This document shows positions 24,734 to 33,808 of a stretch of DNA of 64,000 bases, piece after piece. Made by a program: the position numbers and the translations under genes. The number at the start of each line of letters is the position of its first letter. Position 1 is the stretch's first letter. This stretch comes from JAIYDQ01 sp034408855 (lineage in GTDB: Bacteria > Planctomycetota > Planctomycetia > Pirellulales > Pirellulaceae), in contig JAWXCK010000055.1 of NCBI GenBank assembly GCA_034408855.1, positions 18,229 to 82,228 on the forward strand, read 5' to 3'. The notes under the pieces were generated by a model. The model was not told where the DNA came from. It saw only the letters and a list, made by a program, of their open reading frames with translations, and did no database searches.

Positions 24734-26446
24734 TCAATGGTCCCTTTTCTTGCGCGTAGTTGGCCAAAGCCACAGGATAAAACAGACACCGGCGATGACG
24801 CGAATGGGCCAGTCGCCTATCGCTTGCCAAAGCCCCCACCGGCCATCTCGCTTTGGCTCGGCGTGAATATAGCCAGCCTGAAGACGCTGGGTGACGGAGA
24901 TACGTTTTCCACCGCCGTCGATCCAAGCCGAAAGGCCCGTATTGGCGGCTACCAACATCGGTCGACGATTCTCGACACTCGCCAAAGTCGCGTTCGCCAA
25001 ATGATGATCGGAAATGCTCGAACCACGAAACCAGCCGTCGTTGGTGATGTTGACCATCACATCGGGCGATATAGAACGCATTTCTGCCGATAGAATCTGT
25101 CGATGCAAGAAGTGCGGTAAAACGTTCTCGAAACAAATGCTCGGAATGATCGACGCTTTGCCATCCAAATCGAAGCAAACCGATTTCTCTCCGGCGCTCA
25201 AACGTGGCACTCCAGGTATTCGATTGAGGATCGGAAAATATTCGGCGAACGGAATATATTCGCCGAACATGACACGATGCTGTTTTGCGTAGTAGTCCTT
25301 TATCGTCCGATCAGGTCCCAGCCAAAGAGCCGCGTTGAATTGATCATAGTCCGCACCCTGAATCCGGATCATATCGTTGCCGAGCAAAAAGTAGGGATGC
25401 GAGGCATCGTCGGTAGCGAACTTTACGGTCTCATACAAGCGAGTGACCCGATCCTCCAAGGCAGATTGGAACGACTGAACGACGCGTTCGAGCTGCATTA
25501 CATCGACCTTGTCTTCAATCAGCCTAGCCGGGAGCGTCGCTGAACCGTTCCACTCAAAAACAGGTTCGTTCCTTGTAAACGCCGATTCCGGCCAGACGAT
25601 CAAATCAATTTTGGACGTAGCTTTCGCGGCTATTCGAGTTTGTTCAAGGTAGTTATCCCAAGACAGATCGTTGCGACGAAAATTGCTTTCTGGGTCTAAG
25701 TCAAAAATGGTCGGCGCGTTCTCTTGGATCAATAACGCCGAAAAAAGCGGTGGATTGTTTTCCGAAATCGCTTTGTTTCGCGAGACTTCCCAAACTCCAA
25801 ATCCAACTACAGCAGCCAAAACTACACATGCACCTAATAGTTGCCAGCGATGCAATGAATACAAAACGATAGACGCACCCGAGTGGCTCTTTGTGTTGAA
25901 CCCGATCGTTCTCCCATGGTCGAGCATCAAAAACAAAACGAACGCTGCCAACACCACTGACGCACTTATCCCATAGGCACCCAAGTGAGCTGCGATCTGA
26001 ATCAGCGTCGGATGTGAAGCAACGACATGACCAAGCAAACAGCTCGAAAAGCCTGTGATTATATAACCTCGAGCTAGTTCAAGGCTTATCCAGGCCAACG
26101 GTGTAGCAATCACGATCGGCCATCGCCATCGATGCACGAGGACTCGTGAAAGTCCGACAAAGGCAACGGTGTAGATTGCCAAGTAAAGCGATAGGGCAAT
26201 CCAACCTGCATAAAGTGGCCAAAAAGCTAAACGTATCCCCTGAAGAAGTGCAAGCCAACAAAGGCTCGCTCCGATCCAAATCGCAAAGTAATCGCGGCGC
26301 GTTAGTTTCTCCGATGGATAGATCCAAGTGAGATAGATCGAAACGCTCACTGCAGCGAGCGGCCACCAATTGAGCGGAGGAAAGGCGGCCCAAAGCAACA
26401 GCCCCGCCAAAACAGAGCGACTCATCGTTCCATCGATTTTTAGCAT
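24734..26446 (-). CDS. lnt: Apolipoprotein N-acyltransferase
   Basis: Lnt adds the third acyl chain to the N-terminal cysteine of lipoproteins at the periplasmic face of the inner membrane. The 570-residue protein begins with six or so membrane helices (about residues 10-215), followed by a nitrilase-fold domain. The catalytic residues can be placed as Glu287 in LIVWPESAF, Lys388 in YYAKQHRVMFGEYIPF and Cys438 in PSICFENVLPHF. The length is a little above the 512 of E. coli; the extra residues lie mostly in the loop between residues 300 and 345. It is downstream of purL on the same strand but 176 bp away, with a perfect palindrome in between. Confidence 0.93.
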   Translation of the reverse strand: MLKIDGTMSRSVLAGLLLWAAFPPLNWWPLAAVSVSIYLTWIYPSEKLTRRDYFAIWIGASLCWLALLQGIRLAFWPLYAGWIALSLYLAIYTVAFVGLSRVLVHRWRWPIVIATPLAWISLELARGYIITGFSSCLLGHVVASHPTLIQIAAHLGAYGISASVVLAAFVLFLMLDHGRTIGFNTKSHSGASIVLYSLHRWQLLGACVVLAAVVGFGVWEVSRNKAISENNPPLFSALLIQENAPTIFDLDPESNFRRNDLSWDNYLEQTRIAAKATSKIDLIVWPESAFTRNEPVFEWNGSATLPARLIEDKVDVMQLERVVQSFQSALEDRVTRLYETVKFATDDASHPYFLLGNDMIRIQGADYDQFNAALWLGPDRTIKDYYAKQHRVMFGEYIPFAEYFPILNRIPGVPRLSAGEKSVCFDLDGKASIIPSICFENVLPHFLHRQILSAEMRSISPDVMVNITNDGWFRGSSISDHHLANATLASVENRRPMLVAANTGLSAWIDGGGKRISVTQRLQAGYIHAEPKRDGRWGLWQAIGDWPIRVIAGVCFILWLWPTTRKKRDH

Positions 26447-26493
26447 CTCCTTCCTCCTAACTCCTCGGAATTGAATTCGCTCACACGCCGATC

Positions 26494-26561
26494 AGCCGGT
26501 ACGCGTTAGCGTCCGGTTTCCGTTTCGATGCGCAGAAACCGGACGCTAACGCGTACCGGCT
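26494..26561. repeat. Perfect dispersed palindrome, family C
   Basis: Arms 26494-26520 and 26535-26561 are 27-bp perfect inverted repeats with a 14-nt loop. The core reads ACGCGTTAGCGTCCGGTTTC. Diverged copies are at 7807-7872 and 33252-33289. It lies between purL and lnt and may end purL transcripts, protect an mRNA end, or be a mobile palindrome. Confidence 0.85.
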
Positions 26562-26622
26562 AATTGTCTGGAAAATACACTCTTTTTTATTTCGAGGCAT
26601 GAGCCTGAAACGAGCGGAACAA

Positions 26623-29556
26623 CTATTCCCAATCCAAAGGCGATCGCCAGGTTGTTTTGAGCGATTGCCATGACAGATCGACTAATGTTGTGGAACCGGT
26701 TCGGATCAGCACGTTGTCTTTGCCGCTCACACTTCCAATTTTTACGCATGGAAGATCTTTCATCAGGCGTTCGAATGAATCGGCATCCGATGCTTTGACT
26801 TCGCAAACAAATCGACTGTTCGATTCTGAGAAGAGCAAGTTTTCGGCATCGAGAAACATTAACTCAGCTAACGCTTGGACATCGATATCAATTCCCAAAC
26901 CGCCTGCAAAACTCATCTCTGCCAAAGCAACCGCCAAGCCGCCTTCGCTTAGGTCATGACAAGCTCGCACCCAACCCGAAGAAATCGCTTGATGAAGCCC
27001 GACAAAAATTCGCTTGGCCATCACGGCGTCGACCTTTGGGACGGCACCACCACTGTGTCCGCGAACCATCGCCGCATGCGATCCACCCAGTTCATTGCGT
27101 GTCACCCCAAGCGAGTAAATCGGATTGCCTGCTTTCTTAAGATCCATCGTGACGCAACGCCCGACATCGTCGACTTGACCTATCGCGCTGATCAAAAGCG
27201 ATGACGGGATGGCGATTGTCTGCTTGCGGCCACTCGAATCGAACCAAGCGAACTCGTTGTTCAAGCTATCCTTCCCGCTGATAAACGGCGTCTTCCATGC
27301 CACCGCAAGGTCATGACAAGCCAACGCGGCGCGCACGAGCGAGCCCAATGTCTCTGGCCGATCGGTGTTACCCCAACAAAAATTGTCGAGAATTGCAATG
27401 CGACTCGGATCTGCGCCAACAGCGACCGCGTTGCGAACCGCTTCGTCAATCGCAGAAGTCGCCATGTGGTACGGATCGAAGTCGCCAAAGCGAGGATTCA
27501 TACCGCAAGAAATCACCAATCCGCGTTGACTTTCCAGCCTCGGTCGCACAACGGCTGCGTCGCTTGGTCCATCGCAAAGCGGACCAACCAGCGGTTTGAT
27601 AACGCTGCCAGCTTGAACTTCGTGATCGTACTGGCGAATAATCCAATGCTTGCTGGCGACGTTAGGCGAAGCGAGAATACTTTGTAGAGTCTTCTCGATG
27701 TCGTTTTGATTCTTTAAGGCCAGGTCGATCGGCAGCTCGGGTTTCGTTTCGTAGTTCGCTTGGCGAATAACCGGCGGGCGTCCTTCGTGCAAAAACTGCA
27801 TGGAAACACAACCGACTTCTTGATCGGCATACATCAATCGCAATAAACCGGTCGGTACAAACTGCCCGATAATCGCCGTTTCAACTCCCTCGCTATTGCA
27901 TAGCGTTTTGAATGCTTCCCACTGATCCGGCGACACGGCCAGAACCATTCGCTCTTGGGCCTCGCTGATCCAAATTTCGGTATAGCTTAGTCCGTCGTAT
28001 TTGAGCGGTGCTTTGTCAAGCCAAACTTCGGCACCCATCGACTCGCCCATTTCGCCGACCGCACTGCTAAAGCCGCCCGCACCGCAATCGGTCACGGCAT
28101 TATAGAGACCTGCATCCCGAGCTTGCAGCAATACATCCAATACCATCTTCTCGGTAATCGCGTTTCCAATTTGAACCGAACCACCCGAGATCGAATCGCT
28201 TTCTTCGGTCAACTCGACGCTGCTAAACGTTGCTCCGTGGATACCATCGCGCCCCGTTCGGCCGCCCATCGTTACGATATAGTCGCCTGGCTTCGGACTC
28301 TTTTCGACTTTATCGACCGGCAACAATCCAACGTTACCGCAGTAGACCAACGGATTGCCTAGATAGCGATCGTCGAAATAGACAGCGCCATTGACGGTTG
28401 GGATTCCCATTCGATTTCCATAGTCACGAACACCGGCTACGACCCCTTTCATGACTCGTTTTGGATGCAGGACGCCAGGCGGCAACGTTGCTGCATCACG
28501 ATCGGGTGAAGCGAAACAGAAGACGTCCGTGCTGCACACCGGCTTGGCACCTAGTCCCGTTCCTAAGGGGTCGCGAATGACGCCGCCCAAACCTGTGTTG
28601 GCACCACCATACGGTTCGATCGCCGAAGGGTGGTTGTGCGTCTCGACTTTGAAGACGACGTGATAGTCTTTGTCGAAGGTAACAACGCCTGCGTTGTCCT
28701 TGAAGACGCTCACACACCAATCGTCCTTGCCAAGTTCCGCTCGGATTTTTTGCGTCGCGGCGAAGATCGTTTCTTTCAGCATACTGTTAAATTGTCGAGT
28801 TCCATTCTCGTCTCGATACTCGATACGACCGCCTAATGTTTTGTGACTGCAATGTTCCGACCACGTTTGAGCGACTGTCTCCAACTCAATATCGGTTGGT
28901 TCACGCCCGATTTTGGCAAAGTGTGTCTGAACCGTTTTCATTTCCGTCAACGACAGATAGAGCTGACCTTGTTTGCTCAATTTTTCTAGAGCAGCATCGT
29001 CAAGGTCGAGTATCGGCACAACTTGCTTAACGAAGACAAACGTCGAACCGATCTGCAACTCTTTCAATGCAAGCGGGCCAATCACGGTCTGTTCGATCGA
29101 TTGATTCGCCAAAATCTTTTGGCATAGTCGTTCGATATCGGAACTTGAGAGTCCACGCACCCAAAACTTACGAAGCGTTCGGACAGCTTCGACTTGAATT
29201 TGCAAATCGAGCAAGGCTTGAAGTGTACTATTGGCGGCCGGGTCCATCACGCCTGGTTTTCTCATGACGTGAATCAACGTCGCGGACTTTTCTCCGTTCG
29301 TTGAACGCCCCGCAAGCAACTCCGTCGCCCCTGCTTTGTTGATGACCGTTCGTTCGGTAACCGGATCGGACAGAAGTTTCTTGGACGCCAAGCGAATCGA
29401 TTCCTCGTCGACTTCGCCTTGAATCAAGTAGCCGTAAGCCGCTTCGATCGAAAGGTGTTGACATAAGCCGATTTCACGCGCGTCGGTCGCAACCTGTTGA
29501 CCCAAAAGATCCGGTTGGCCATCAACTGGATGAATATCGATTTCCCACAATGTCAC
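26623..29556 (-). CDS. purL: Phosphoribosylformylglycinamidine synthase with fused N-terminal PurS-like region
   Basis: PurL catalyses the ATP-dependent amidation of FGAR in purine synthesis. The protein has 977 residues, between the small PurL (about 740) and the large enzyme (about 1290). The extra 200 N-terminal residues contain PurS-like sequence (LIHVMRKPGVMDPAANSTLQ), so PurS appears to be fused and perhaps doubled. The core has QTWSEHCSHKTLGG near 235, TFDKDYHVVFKVETHNHPSA near 290, GGANTGLGGVIRDPLGTG and GGRTGRDGIHGATF. No glutaminase domain is present, so a separate PurQ is needed. Its first 35 bp overlap the end of tyrA in another frame. Confidence 0.94.
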   Translation of the reverse strand: MTLWEIDIHPVDGQPDLLGQQVATDAREIGLCQHLSIEAAYGYLIQGEVDEESIRLASKKLLSDPVTERTVINKAGATELLAGRSTNGEKSATLIHVMRKPGVMDPAANSTLQALLDLQIQVEAVRTLRKFWVRGLSSSDIERLCQKILANQSIEQTVIGPLALKELQIGSTFVFVKQVVPILDLDDAALEKLSKQGQLYLSLTEMKTVQTHFAKIGREPTDIELETVAQTWSEHCSHKTLGGRIEYRDENGTRQFNSMLKETIFAATQKIRAELGKDDWCVSVFKDNAGVVTFDKDYHVVFKVETHNHPSAIEPYGGANTGLGGVIRDPLGTGLGAKPVCSTDVFCFASPDRDAATLPPGVLHPKRVMKGVVAGVRDYGNRMGIPTVNGAVYFDDRYLGNPLVYCGNVGLLPVDKVEKSPKPGDYIVTMGGRTGRDGIHGATFSSVELTEESDSISGGSVQIGNAITEKMVLDVLLQARDAGLYNAVTDCGAGGFSSAVGEMGESMGAEVWLDKAPLKYDGLSYTEIWISEAQERMVLAVSPDQWEAFKTLCNSEGVETAIIGQFVPTGLLRLMYADQEVGCVSMQFLHEGRPPVIRQANYETKPELPIDLALKNQNDIEKTLQSILASPNVASKHWIIRQYDHEVQAGSVIKPLVGPLCDGPSDAAVVRPRLESQRGLVISCGMNPRFGDFDPYHMATSAIDEAVRNAVAVGADPSRIAILDNFCWGNTDRPETLGSLVRAALACHDLAVAWKTPFISGKDSLNNEFAWFDSSGRKQTIAIPSSLLISAIGQVDDVGRCVTMDLKKAGNPIYSLGVTRNELGGSHAAMVRGHSGGAVPKVDAVMAKRIFVGLHQAISSGWVRACHDLSEGGLAVALAEMSFAGGLGIDIDVQALAELMFLDAENLLFSESNSRFVCEVKASDADSFERLMKDLPCVKIGSVSGKDNVLIRTGSTTLVDLSWQSLKTTWRSPLDWE

Positions 29557-30376
29557 GGATTTGTTTTCCCGCTATCAAGAGCTGTTCAACACGATCAAAA
29601 TCTTTGGCTTCCATCGCCTCGATCCACTCACGCGAGATTGTGGCAAACTTCTGCAATGCGTGTAAGACAGGCTCTTGATTTTCCTCTAAGATCTGTCGCC
29701 AAAGTTTCGGGCTGCCAGCGGCAACTCGGGTCGTATCGCACCATCCTGTTCCAGTAAGCTCTAAAAGCTCCTTGGGCGTGCCCGAGGACAATATCGCGGC
29801 GAGAAGGTGCGGTAAGTGGCTCGTAACGGCAATCGCATTGTCGTGATCGCTCGGCGACATCCTGGTGGTTGTCGCGCCGAGATTTTTCCAAAACGTCTCG
29901 ATTAAATTGACGATCGCTAAATTTGTACTAGCCGTAGGTGTTACGACGACACATTTTTGGTTAAAAAGATCGGCGGTTGCAAACTCGACGCCGCTCTTGT
30001 CGCTTCCTGCAATCGGGTGCGAGCCGACAAATCGGCTAGCCAAGTCGCTGTTTTGAAGCGTCGTCACAATCGTTGACTTTGTACTTCCAACGTCGGTAAA
30101 CGTCGCTTTGCTACTTGCGAATTGCGAGGCTTCCAAGAGCGATTCGGCGATTTGTTGAACCGGAGTACAAGAAATAACTAAATCGGCGTTCTGTGCAGCC
30201 GATGCAAGATCAAGGTAGCCACTATCGATGGCTCCCAGCTCGACGGCCCTCTGTAGCTTCTTAGAATCGCGTCCGAATCCGACGACTTCAGTGGCTAATT
30301 TGTCGCGACGAAGGCGCATCCCGATGGAACCACCGAGCAAACCGACGCCGATAATACAAACACGCTGCCAAGTCAC
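29522..30376 (-). CDS. tyrA: Prephenate/arogenate dehydrogenase
   Basis: A 284-residue NAD(P)-dependent enzyme that oxidises prephenate or arogenate on the way to tyrosine. The Rossmann motif VCIIGVGLLGGSIGMRLRR is at the N-terminus, followed by DLVISCTPVQQIAESLLEA, TFTDVGSTKSTIV near 95 and VGSHPIAGSDKSGVEFA near 117, all conserved in TyrA. Prephenate versus arogenate specificity cannot be decided here. No chorismate mutase domain is fused. It lies only 27 bp after rplQ on the same strand and overlaps purL by 35 bp, so it is likely transcribed as a tail of the ribosomal operon. Confidence 0.93.
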   Translation of the reverse strand: MTWQRVCIIGVGLLGGSIGMRLRRDKLATEVVGFGRDSKKLQRAVELGAIDSGYLDLASAAQNADLVISCTPVQQIAESLLEASQFASSKATFTDVGSTKSTIVTTLQNSDLASRFVGSHPIAGSDKSGVEFATADLFNQKCVVVTPTASTNLAIVNLIETFWKNLGATTTRMSPSDHDNAIAVTSHLPHLLAAILSSGTPKELLELTGTGWCDTTRVAAGSPKLWRQILEENQEPVLHALQKFATISREWIEAMEAKDFDRVEQLLIAGKQIRDIVGNRYSSS

Positions 30377-30403
30377 GCAAACAACCGTGCAGATTCAAGT
30401 GAA

Positions 30404-30988
30404 CTATTCAGCACTCTCGGAACTCTCGGCAAAGGAAGGTTTGGTAGCCTTCTTTTTGACACGATCATTCTTGCCAACAAACTCGATGATCGCTCGAGTT
30501 CCGTTGTCACCTAAACGCGGCTTCGCCAATCGCATGATTCGCGTGTAACCGCCATCTCGGTCTTCAAAGCGAGGCGCAATCGTATCGAACAAAATGGATA
30601 CAGCCGTCTTGTCGCGGATCATCGAAAGAACGCGTCGACGAGCATGGACGGCTGGTCCACGAGCTTCAACCCACTTTTTCCAATCTTCGCTTTTGCGCCA
30701 AGCTTTGTAAGCGTCGGTGTTTCGCGCTGCGCTCGTACCAAACGGTTCTGCCGCTTTCTCAAACGTCAAACCTTTGCGGGCAATCGTGATGCACTTTTCG
30801 ATCATTGGACGAATTTCCTTGGCTTTTTCAAGCGTAGTAATAATTCGACCCTTAACCTTTGGTACGCCGATATCCAAATCGGACGTTTCGCGTTCGGTTA
30901 AGAAAAGGGCGCTCGTCATATTGGCGAACAATGCTTTTCGGTGTGAGGGCGAACGCCCCAGTACTCTTCCGCGTCTTCGGTGTCTCAT
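30404..30988 (-). CDS. rplQ: 50S ribosomal protein L17 with insertions
   Basis: L17 of the large subunit, opening with MRHRRRGRVLGRSPSHRKAL and ending its core in PRFEDRDGGYTRIMRLAKPR and IIEFVG. At 194 residues it is clearly longer than the 116-130 usual in bacteria. Compared from memory with E. coli L17, the extra length lies in about residues 32-48, about residues 74-114 (including TDAYKAWRKSEDWKKWVEAR), and a charged C-terminal tail of about 20 residues. It follows rpoA as in most bacteria. Confidence 0.95.
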   Translation of the reverse strand: MRHRRRGRVLGRSPSHRKALFANMTSALFLTERETSDLDIGVPKVKGRIITTLEKAKEIRPMIEKCITIARKGLTFEKAAEPFGTSAARNTDAYKAWRKSEDWKKWVEARGPAVHARRRVLSMIRDKTAVSILFDTIAPRFEDRDGGYTRIMRLAKPRLGDNGTRAIIEFVGKNDRVKKKATKPSFAESSESAE

Positions 30989-31074
30989 GACATCATTCCC
31001 GTTGATTCAAACAATCGTGCAATTCAAAATTTCAAAATTTTTAAGCGATCCTTCGAAAGCATCCCGCAGGACAA

Positions 31075-32067
31075 CTATCGAGCGCTTTGGCTAGAAGGCA
31101 ACCGCATTCCGAGGTGCATGTTCATCGCCGTTAGCTTTTCGCGAACTTCGGTCAAAGTAGTTTCGCCGAAATTGCGGACTTCCAACAACTGATCTTCCGA
31201 ACGCATCACCAAATCGCGAACGGTTCGAATTCCTTCCGCTTCCAAGCAGTTATTAGCTCGGACCGAAAGTTTTAGATCGTTGATCGGCATATTCAATCGA
31301 GCTTCAAGCTGAGCTTCTGGCGAACCTGGCCCACCGCGTGAAGTCGCGTAGACTTGTTTTCCGAGTTCGGCATACTGAACAAATGGATTCAAATGCTTTC
31401 GGAGAATCTTCGTCGCTTCGACCAAGGCCATCTCGGGGCCGACCGAACCATCGGTCCAAATCTCGACGATCAAGCGATCGTAGTTCGTCTTCTGTCCGAC
31501 TCGAGTTTCTTCAACTTCGTAGCGAACGCGAGTTACCGGCGAAAAAACGGCGTCGACCGGAATAATACCGATTTCGTGATCACCTGTACTGTGTTCGCTG
31601 GCCGGTACATAGCCTCGACCATTTTCGACAACCATTTCCATCATAAACGGCGTGTCGGAGGTCAACGTCGCCAAAACGCAGTCGGCGTTGATAATTTCTA
31701 CGTCAGCATCCGTTTCAACATCGGCACCGGTAATCGGACCGGCCTTGCTCCGTTCGACAGTAATGACTCGCGTCGACTCGCTATGGTTTTTAACAACTAA
31801 GCATTTAACGTTCAGGACGATATCGGTGACATCCTCTAGAACGCCAGGTATCGATGAAAACTCGTGCTGAGCTCCTCGAATCTTGATCTGGGTAACTGCA
31901 CTTCCTTCGAGACTCGAAAGAAGAACACGGCGCAAGCTGTTGCCAATAGTGGCTCCAAAACCGCGCTCGAAAGGCTCTGCAACAAACTTACCGTACGTCG
32001 CACTCAGCGATGCTCGATCGACATTTACGACACTAGGTAGTTCCAATCCACGCCAACGGACATGCAT
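31075..32067 (-). CDS. rpoA: DNA-directed RNA polymerase subunit alpha
   Basis: The 330-residue protein has the normal two-domain structure. The N-terminal dimerisation domain contains FVAEPFERGFGATIGNSLRR near 27 and IPGVLEDVTDIVLNVK near 72. The C-terminal domain, which contacts promoter UP elements and activators, contains LKLSVRANNCLEAEGIRTV and LLEVRNFGETTLTEV with the helix-hairpin-helix pattern. It sits in the order rpsM-rpsK-rpoA-rplQ; the rpsD gene that is usually between rpsK and rpoA is absent, the gap being only 71 bp. No unusual residues were noticed. Confidence 0.97.
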   Translation of the reverse strand: MHVRWRGLELPSVVNVDRASLSATYGKFVAEPFERGFGATIGNSLRRVLLSSLEGSAVTQIKIRGAQHEFSSIPGVLEDVTDIVLNVKCLVVKNHSESTRVITVERSKAGPITGADVETDADVEIINADCVLATLTSDTPFMMEMVVENGRGYVPASEHSTGDHEIGIIPVDAVFSPVTRVRYEVEETRVGQKTNYDRLIVEIWTDGSVGPEMALVEATKILRKHLNPFVQYAELGKQVYATSRGGPGSPEAQLEARLNMPINDLKLSVRANNCLEAEGIRTVRDLVMRSEDQLLEVRNFGETTLTEVREKLTAMNMHLGMRLPSSQSAR

Positions 32068-32138
32068 CTGGAGATTTCCTCAAAAAATTTGACTGAATGA
32101 AAAACTGCTACTTCAACACAAAGCAAACAAACCGACGA

Positions 32139-32561
32139 CTAGACTCGTCGTTTCTTGCGTGGTCGACAGCCATTATGTGGAATCGGGGTAATATCCTGGA
32201 TCAACTTGACGGTAATGCCAGCCGATTGGAGGGCGGTGATAGCGCTTTCGCGTCCCGACCCAGGACCTTTGACTCGGACTTCGATTTCTTTAACACCATA
32301 CTTTGCGGCCTTTTCGGCTGCCTGCTGGGCAGCAACTTGACCGGCAAACGGCGTACTCTTGCGACTTCCTTTGAAGCCGCACGTTCCGCCGCTAGCCCAG
32401 CACAGGGTATCGCCGCGATTATCAGTAATCGTTACCGTCGTGTTGTTAAACGTCGACTTGATGTACGCGATTCCCGAAGTCACGTTGCGTCGAACTTTTC
32501 GACGCTTGTTCGCAGCGTTGCTGCTATTATTGTTACTACTAGTTGAACCAGCCTTGGCCAC
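32139..32561 (-). CDS. rpsK: 30S ribosomal protein S11
   Basis: S11, a platform protein of the small subunit, here 140 residues. The conserved core is complete: GIAYIKSTFNNTTVTITDNR, GGTCGFKGSRKSTPFAGQ, VKGPGSGRESAITALQ and DITPIPHNGCRPRKKRRV at the C-terminus. The first 25 residues are a low-complexity Ser/Asn/Lys extension (STSSNNNSSNAANKRRK) longer than in E. coli. It lies between rpsM and rpoA. Confidence 0.97.
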   Translation of the reverse strand: MAKAGSTSSNNNSSNAANKRRKVRRNVTSGIAYIKSTFNNTTVTITDNRGDTLCWASGGTCGFKGSRKSTPFAGQVAAQQAAEKAAKYGVKEIEVRVKGPGSGRESAITALQSAGITVKLIQDITPIPHNGCRPRKKRRV

Positions 32562-32663
32562 AATACTTGCCTTTCGGAAAAAGCGCTGACGTTGTCTATC
32601 TGAAGCTTGACAACAACCTCGATTGGCTGTGTCGGTAAAATAAGAATCGTTCGGCGATCAGGA

Positions 32664-33047
32664 CTACTTCAAGTCCTTGACGCCCTTCTTGCCTGCAACC
32701 GTCTTTCGCGGACCTTTTCGAGTCCGAGCGTTAGTGCGGGTGCGCTGACCACGAACCGGCAAGCCGGCACGATGGCGCATCCCTCGGTAGCATTTAATTT
32801 CGCGTAGTCGATGAATATTCTGTCCGATTTGACGACGGAGCGGCCCTTCGACCGTGTAATCGCGTTCGGCAAGCGAAGCTAAACGGCTCAGTTCATCCTC
32901 GTCTAAATCCCGCGCTTTTTTCGTAGGGTCGATTTGCGTTTTAACGCAAAGCTCGCGAGCCACGTATGGACCAATGCCATAGAGGTAGGTCAACGAAATC
33001 ACGACCTGTTTATCATTCGGAATGTCGACGCCGAGCAAACGCGGCAT
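32664..33047 (-). CDS. rpsM: 30S ribosomal protein S13
   Basis: S13 of the small-subunit head, 127 residues. Markers are MPRLLGVDIPNDKQVVISLT at the start, TYLYGIGPYVAREL and the tail RHRAGLPVRGQRTRTNARTR. It is the first gene of the visible operon rpsM-rpsK-rpoA-rplQ. rpmJ and infA, often just upstream, are not here; infA lies 6 kb away on the other strand. Confidence 0.97.
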   Translation of the reverse strand: MPRLLGVDIPNDKQVVISLTYLYGIGPYVARELCVKTQIDPTKKARDLDEDELSRLASLAERDYTVEGPLRRQIGQNIHRLREIKCYRGMRHRAGLPVRGQRTRTNARTRKGPRKTVAGKKGVKDLK

Positions 33048-33409
33048 ATAGCCGTCTCCTAAAAACGGAACTTATTTATCTACATGGACTTACGGCATCA
33101 AATCGATCGCACGTAGTTCCACTGGTTTTCAAGCAAGCCACGTAGTCTATCCGCGCGCTACCCTCTCACGCAAGGCTTGTTCCGTTTGCAACGATTTTTT
33201 ATTTTTTTGGCACCAAAAGCGACCAGAGGAAAATGTGAGCGACGCGGTGTTAGCCTGGATTATTCATCAGCCGGAGTGCGTTAGCACCTTACTCGGATCG
33301 CTAAATGATCAGCCGTCTATCCGATACGGGCGAGGTCGGATAAAAACAAGAAAACAGCGTATTCTCCTGTAAAATCATCCTCACGAGACAAATCTAGAGG
33401 TCGTTCGAA
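33048..33409. other. Divergent intergenic region upstream of rpsM
   Basis: This 362-bp gap must hold the promoter of the ribosomal operon and that of the CaMKII-hub-like gene, but I cannot place either with confidence. A T-rich tract lies near 33198-33210. The right half carries a partial family C palindrome (33252-33289). A GAGG ribosome-like site precedes the start at 33410. Confidence 0.5.
33252..33289. repeat. Half copy of dispersed palindrome family C
   Basis: The stretch GATTATTCATCAGCCGGAGT followed by GCGTTAGCACC is almost identical to the inverse of 7852-7889, including about 12 bp beyond the palindrome itself. The opposite arm is not recognisable here. Confidence 0.6.
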
Positions 33410-33808
33410 ATGTCGATTGATTCCGATCGCGATGAAGTTTTAGAACTTACCCAACGTCTGCTCCTGGCAGCCACCAGCGGCGACTGGGAGACCTATTCCG
33501 AACTTTGCGACCCGTCTTTGACTGCGTTTGAGCCGGAAGCGGCTGGGAATTTGGTCGATGGACTCGATTTTCACCACTTCTACTTCAAACTGCCCGGCAA
33601 CGACCATTCTCCGGTCCAATCGACGATCGTCGCACCCCATATCCGAATAATGAACGACGTCGCTGTCATCGCTTATGTTCGATTAACGCAGAAATTAAAC
33701 GCAGCCGGGCAGCCGGTTACCGCCGCGATGGAAGAAACGCGAGTTTGGCAGCGAAATGCAGGAAGTTGGAAACATGTCCATTTCCATCGCTCGCCCACTG
33801 GTCGATAA
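33410..33808 (+). CDS. CaMKII association (hub) domain-like protein
   Basis: A stand-alone 132-residue SnoaL/NTF2-fold protein whose sequence follows the association domain of calcium/calmodulin-dependent kinase II. Diagnostic blocks are DPSLTAFEPEAAGNLVDGLD (34-53), FHHFYF (54-59), VIAYVRLTQ (86-94) and EETRVWQRNAGSW...HVHFHRS (108-128). In animals this domain forms the 12- or 14-subunit hub of the kinase. Bacterial single-domain relatives exist but their roles are largely unknown; assembly into a ring and binding of a small ligand in the pocket are inferences. No kinase is next to it. The following gene starts in a short tandem repeat right after its stop. Confidence 0.85.
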   Translation: MSIDSDRDEVLELTQRLLLAATSGDWETYSELCDPSLTAFEPEAAGNLVDGLDFHHFYFKLPGNDHSPVQSTIVAPHIRIMNDVAVIAYVRLTQKLNAAGQPVTAAMEETRVWQRNAGSWKHVHFHRSPTGR

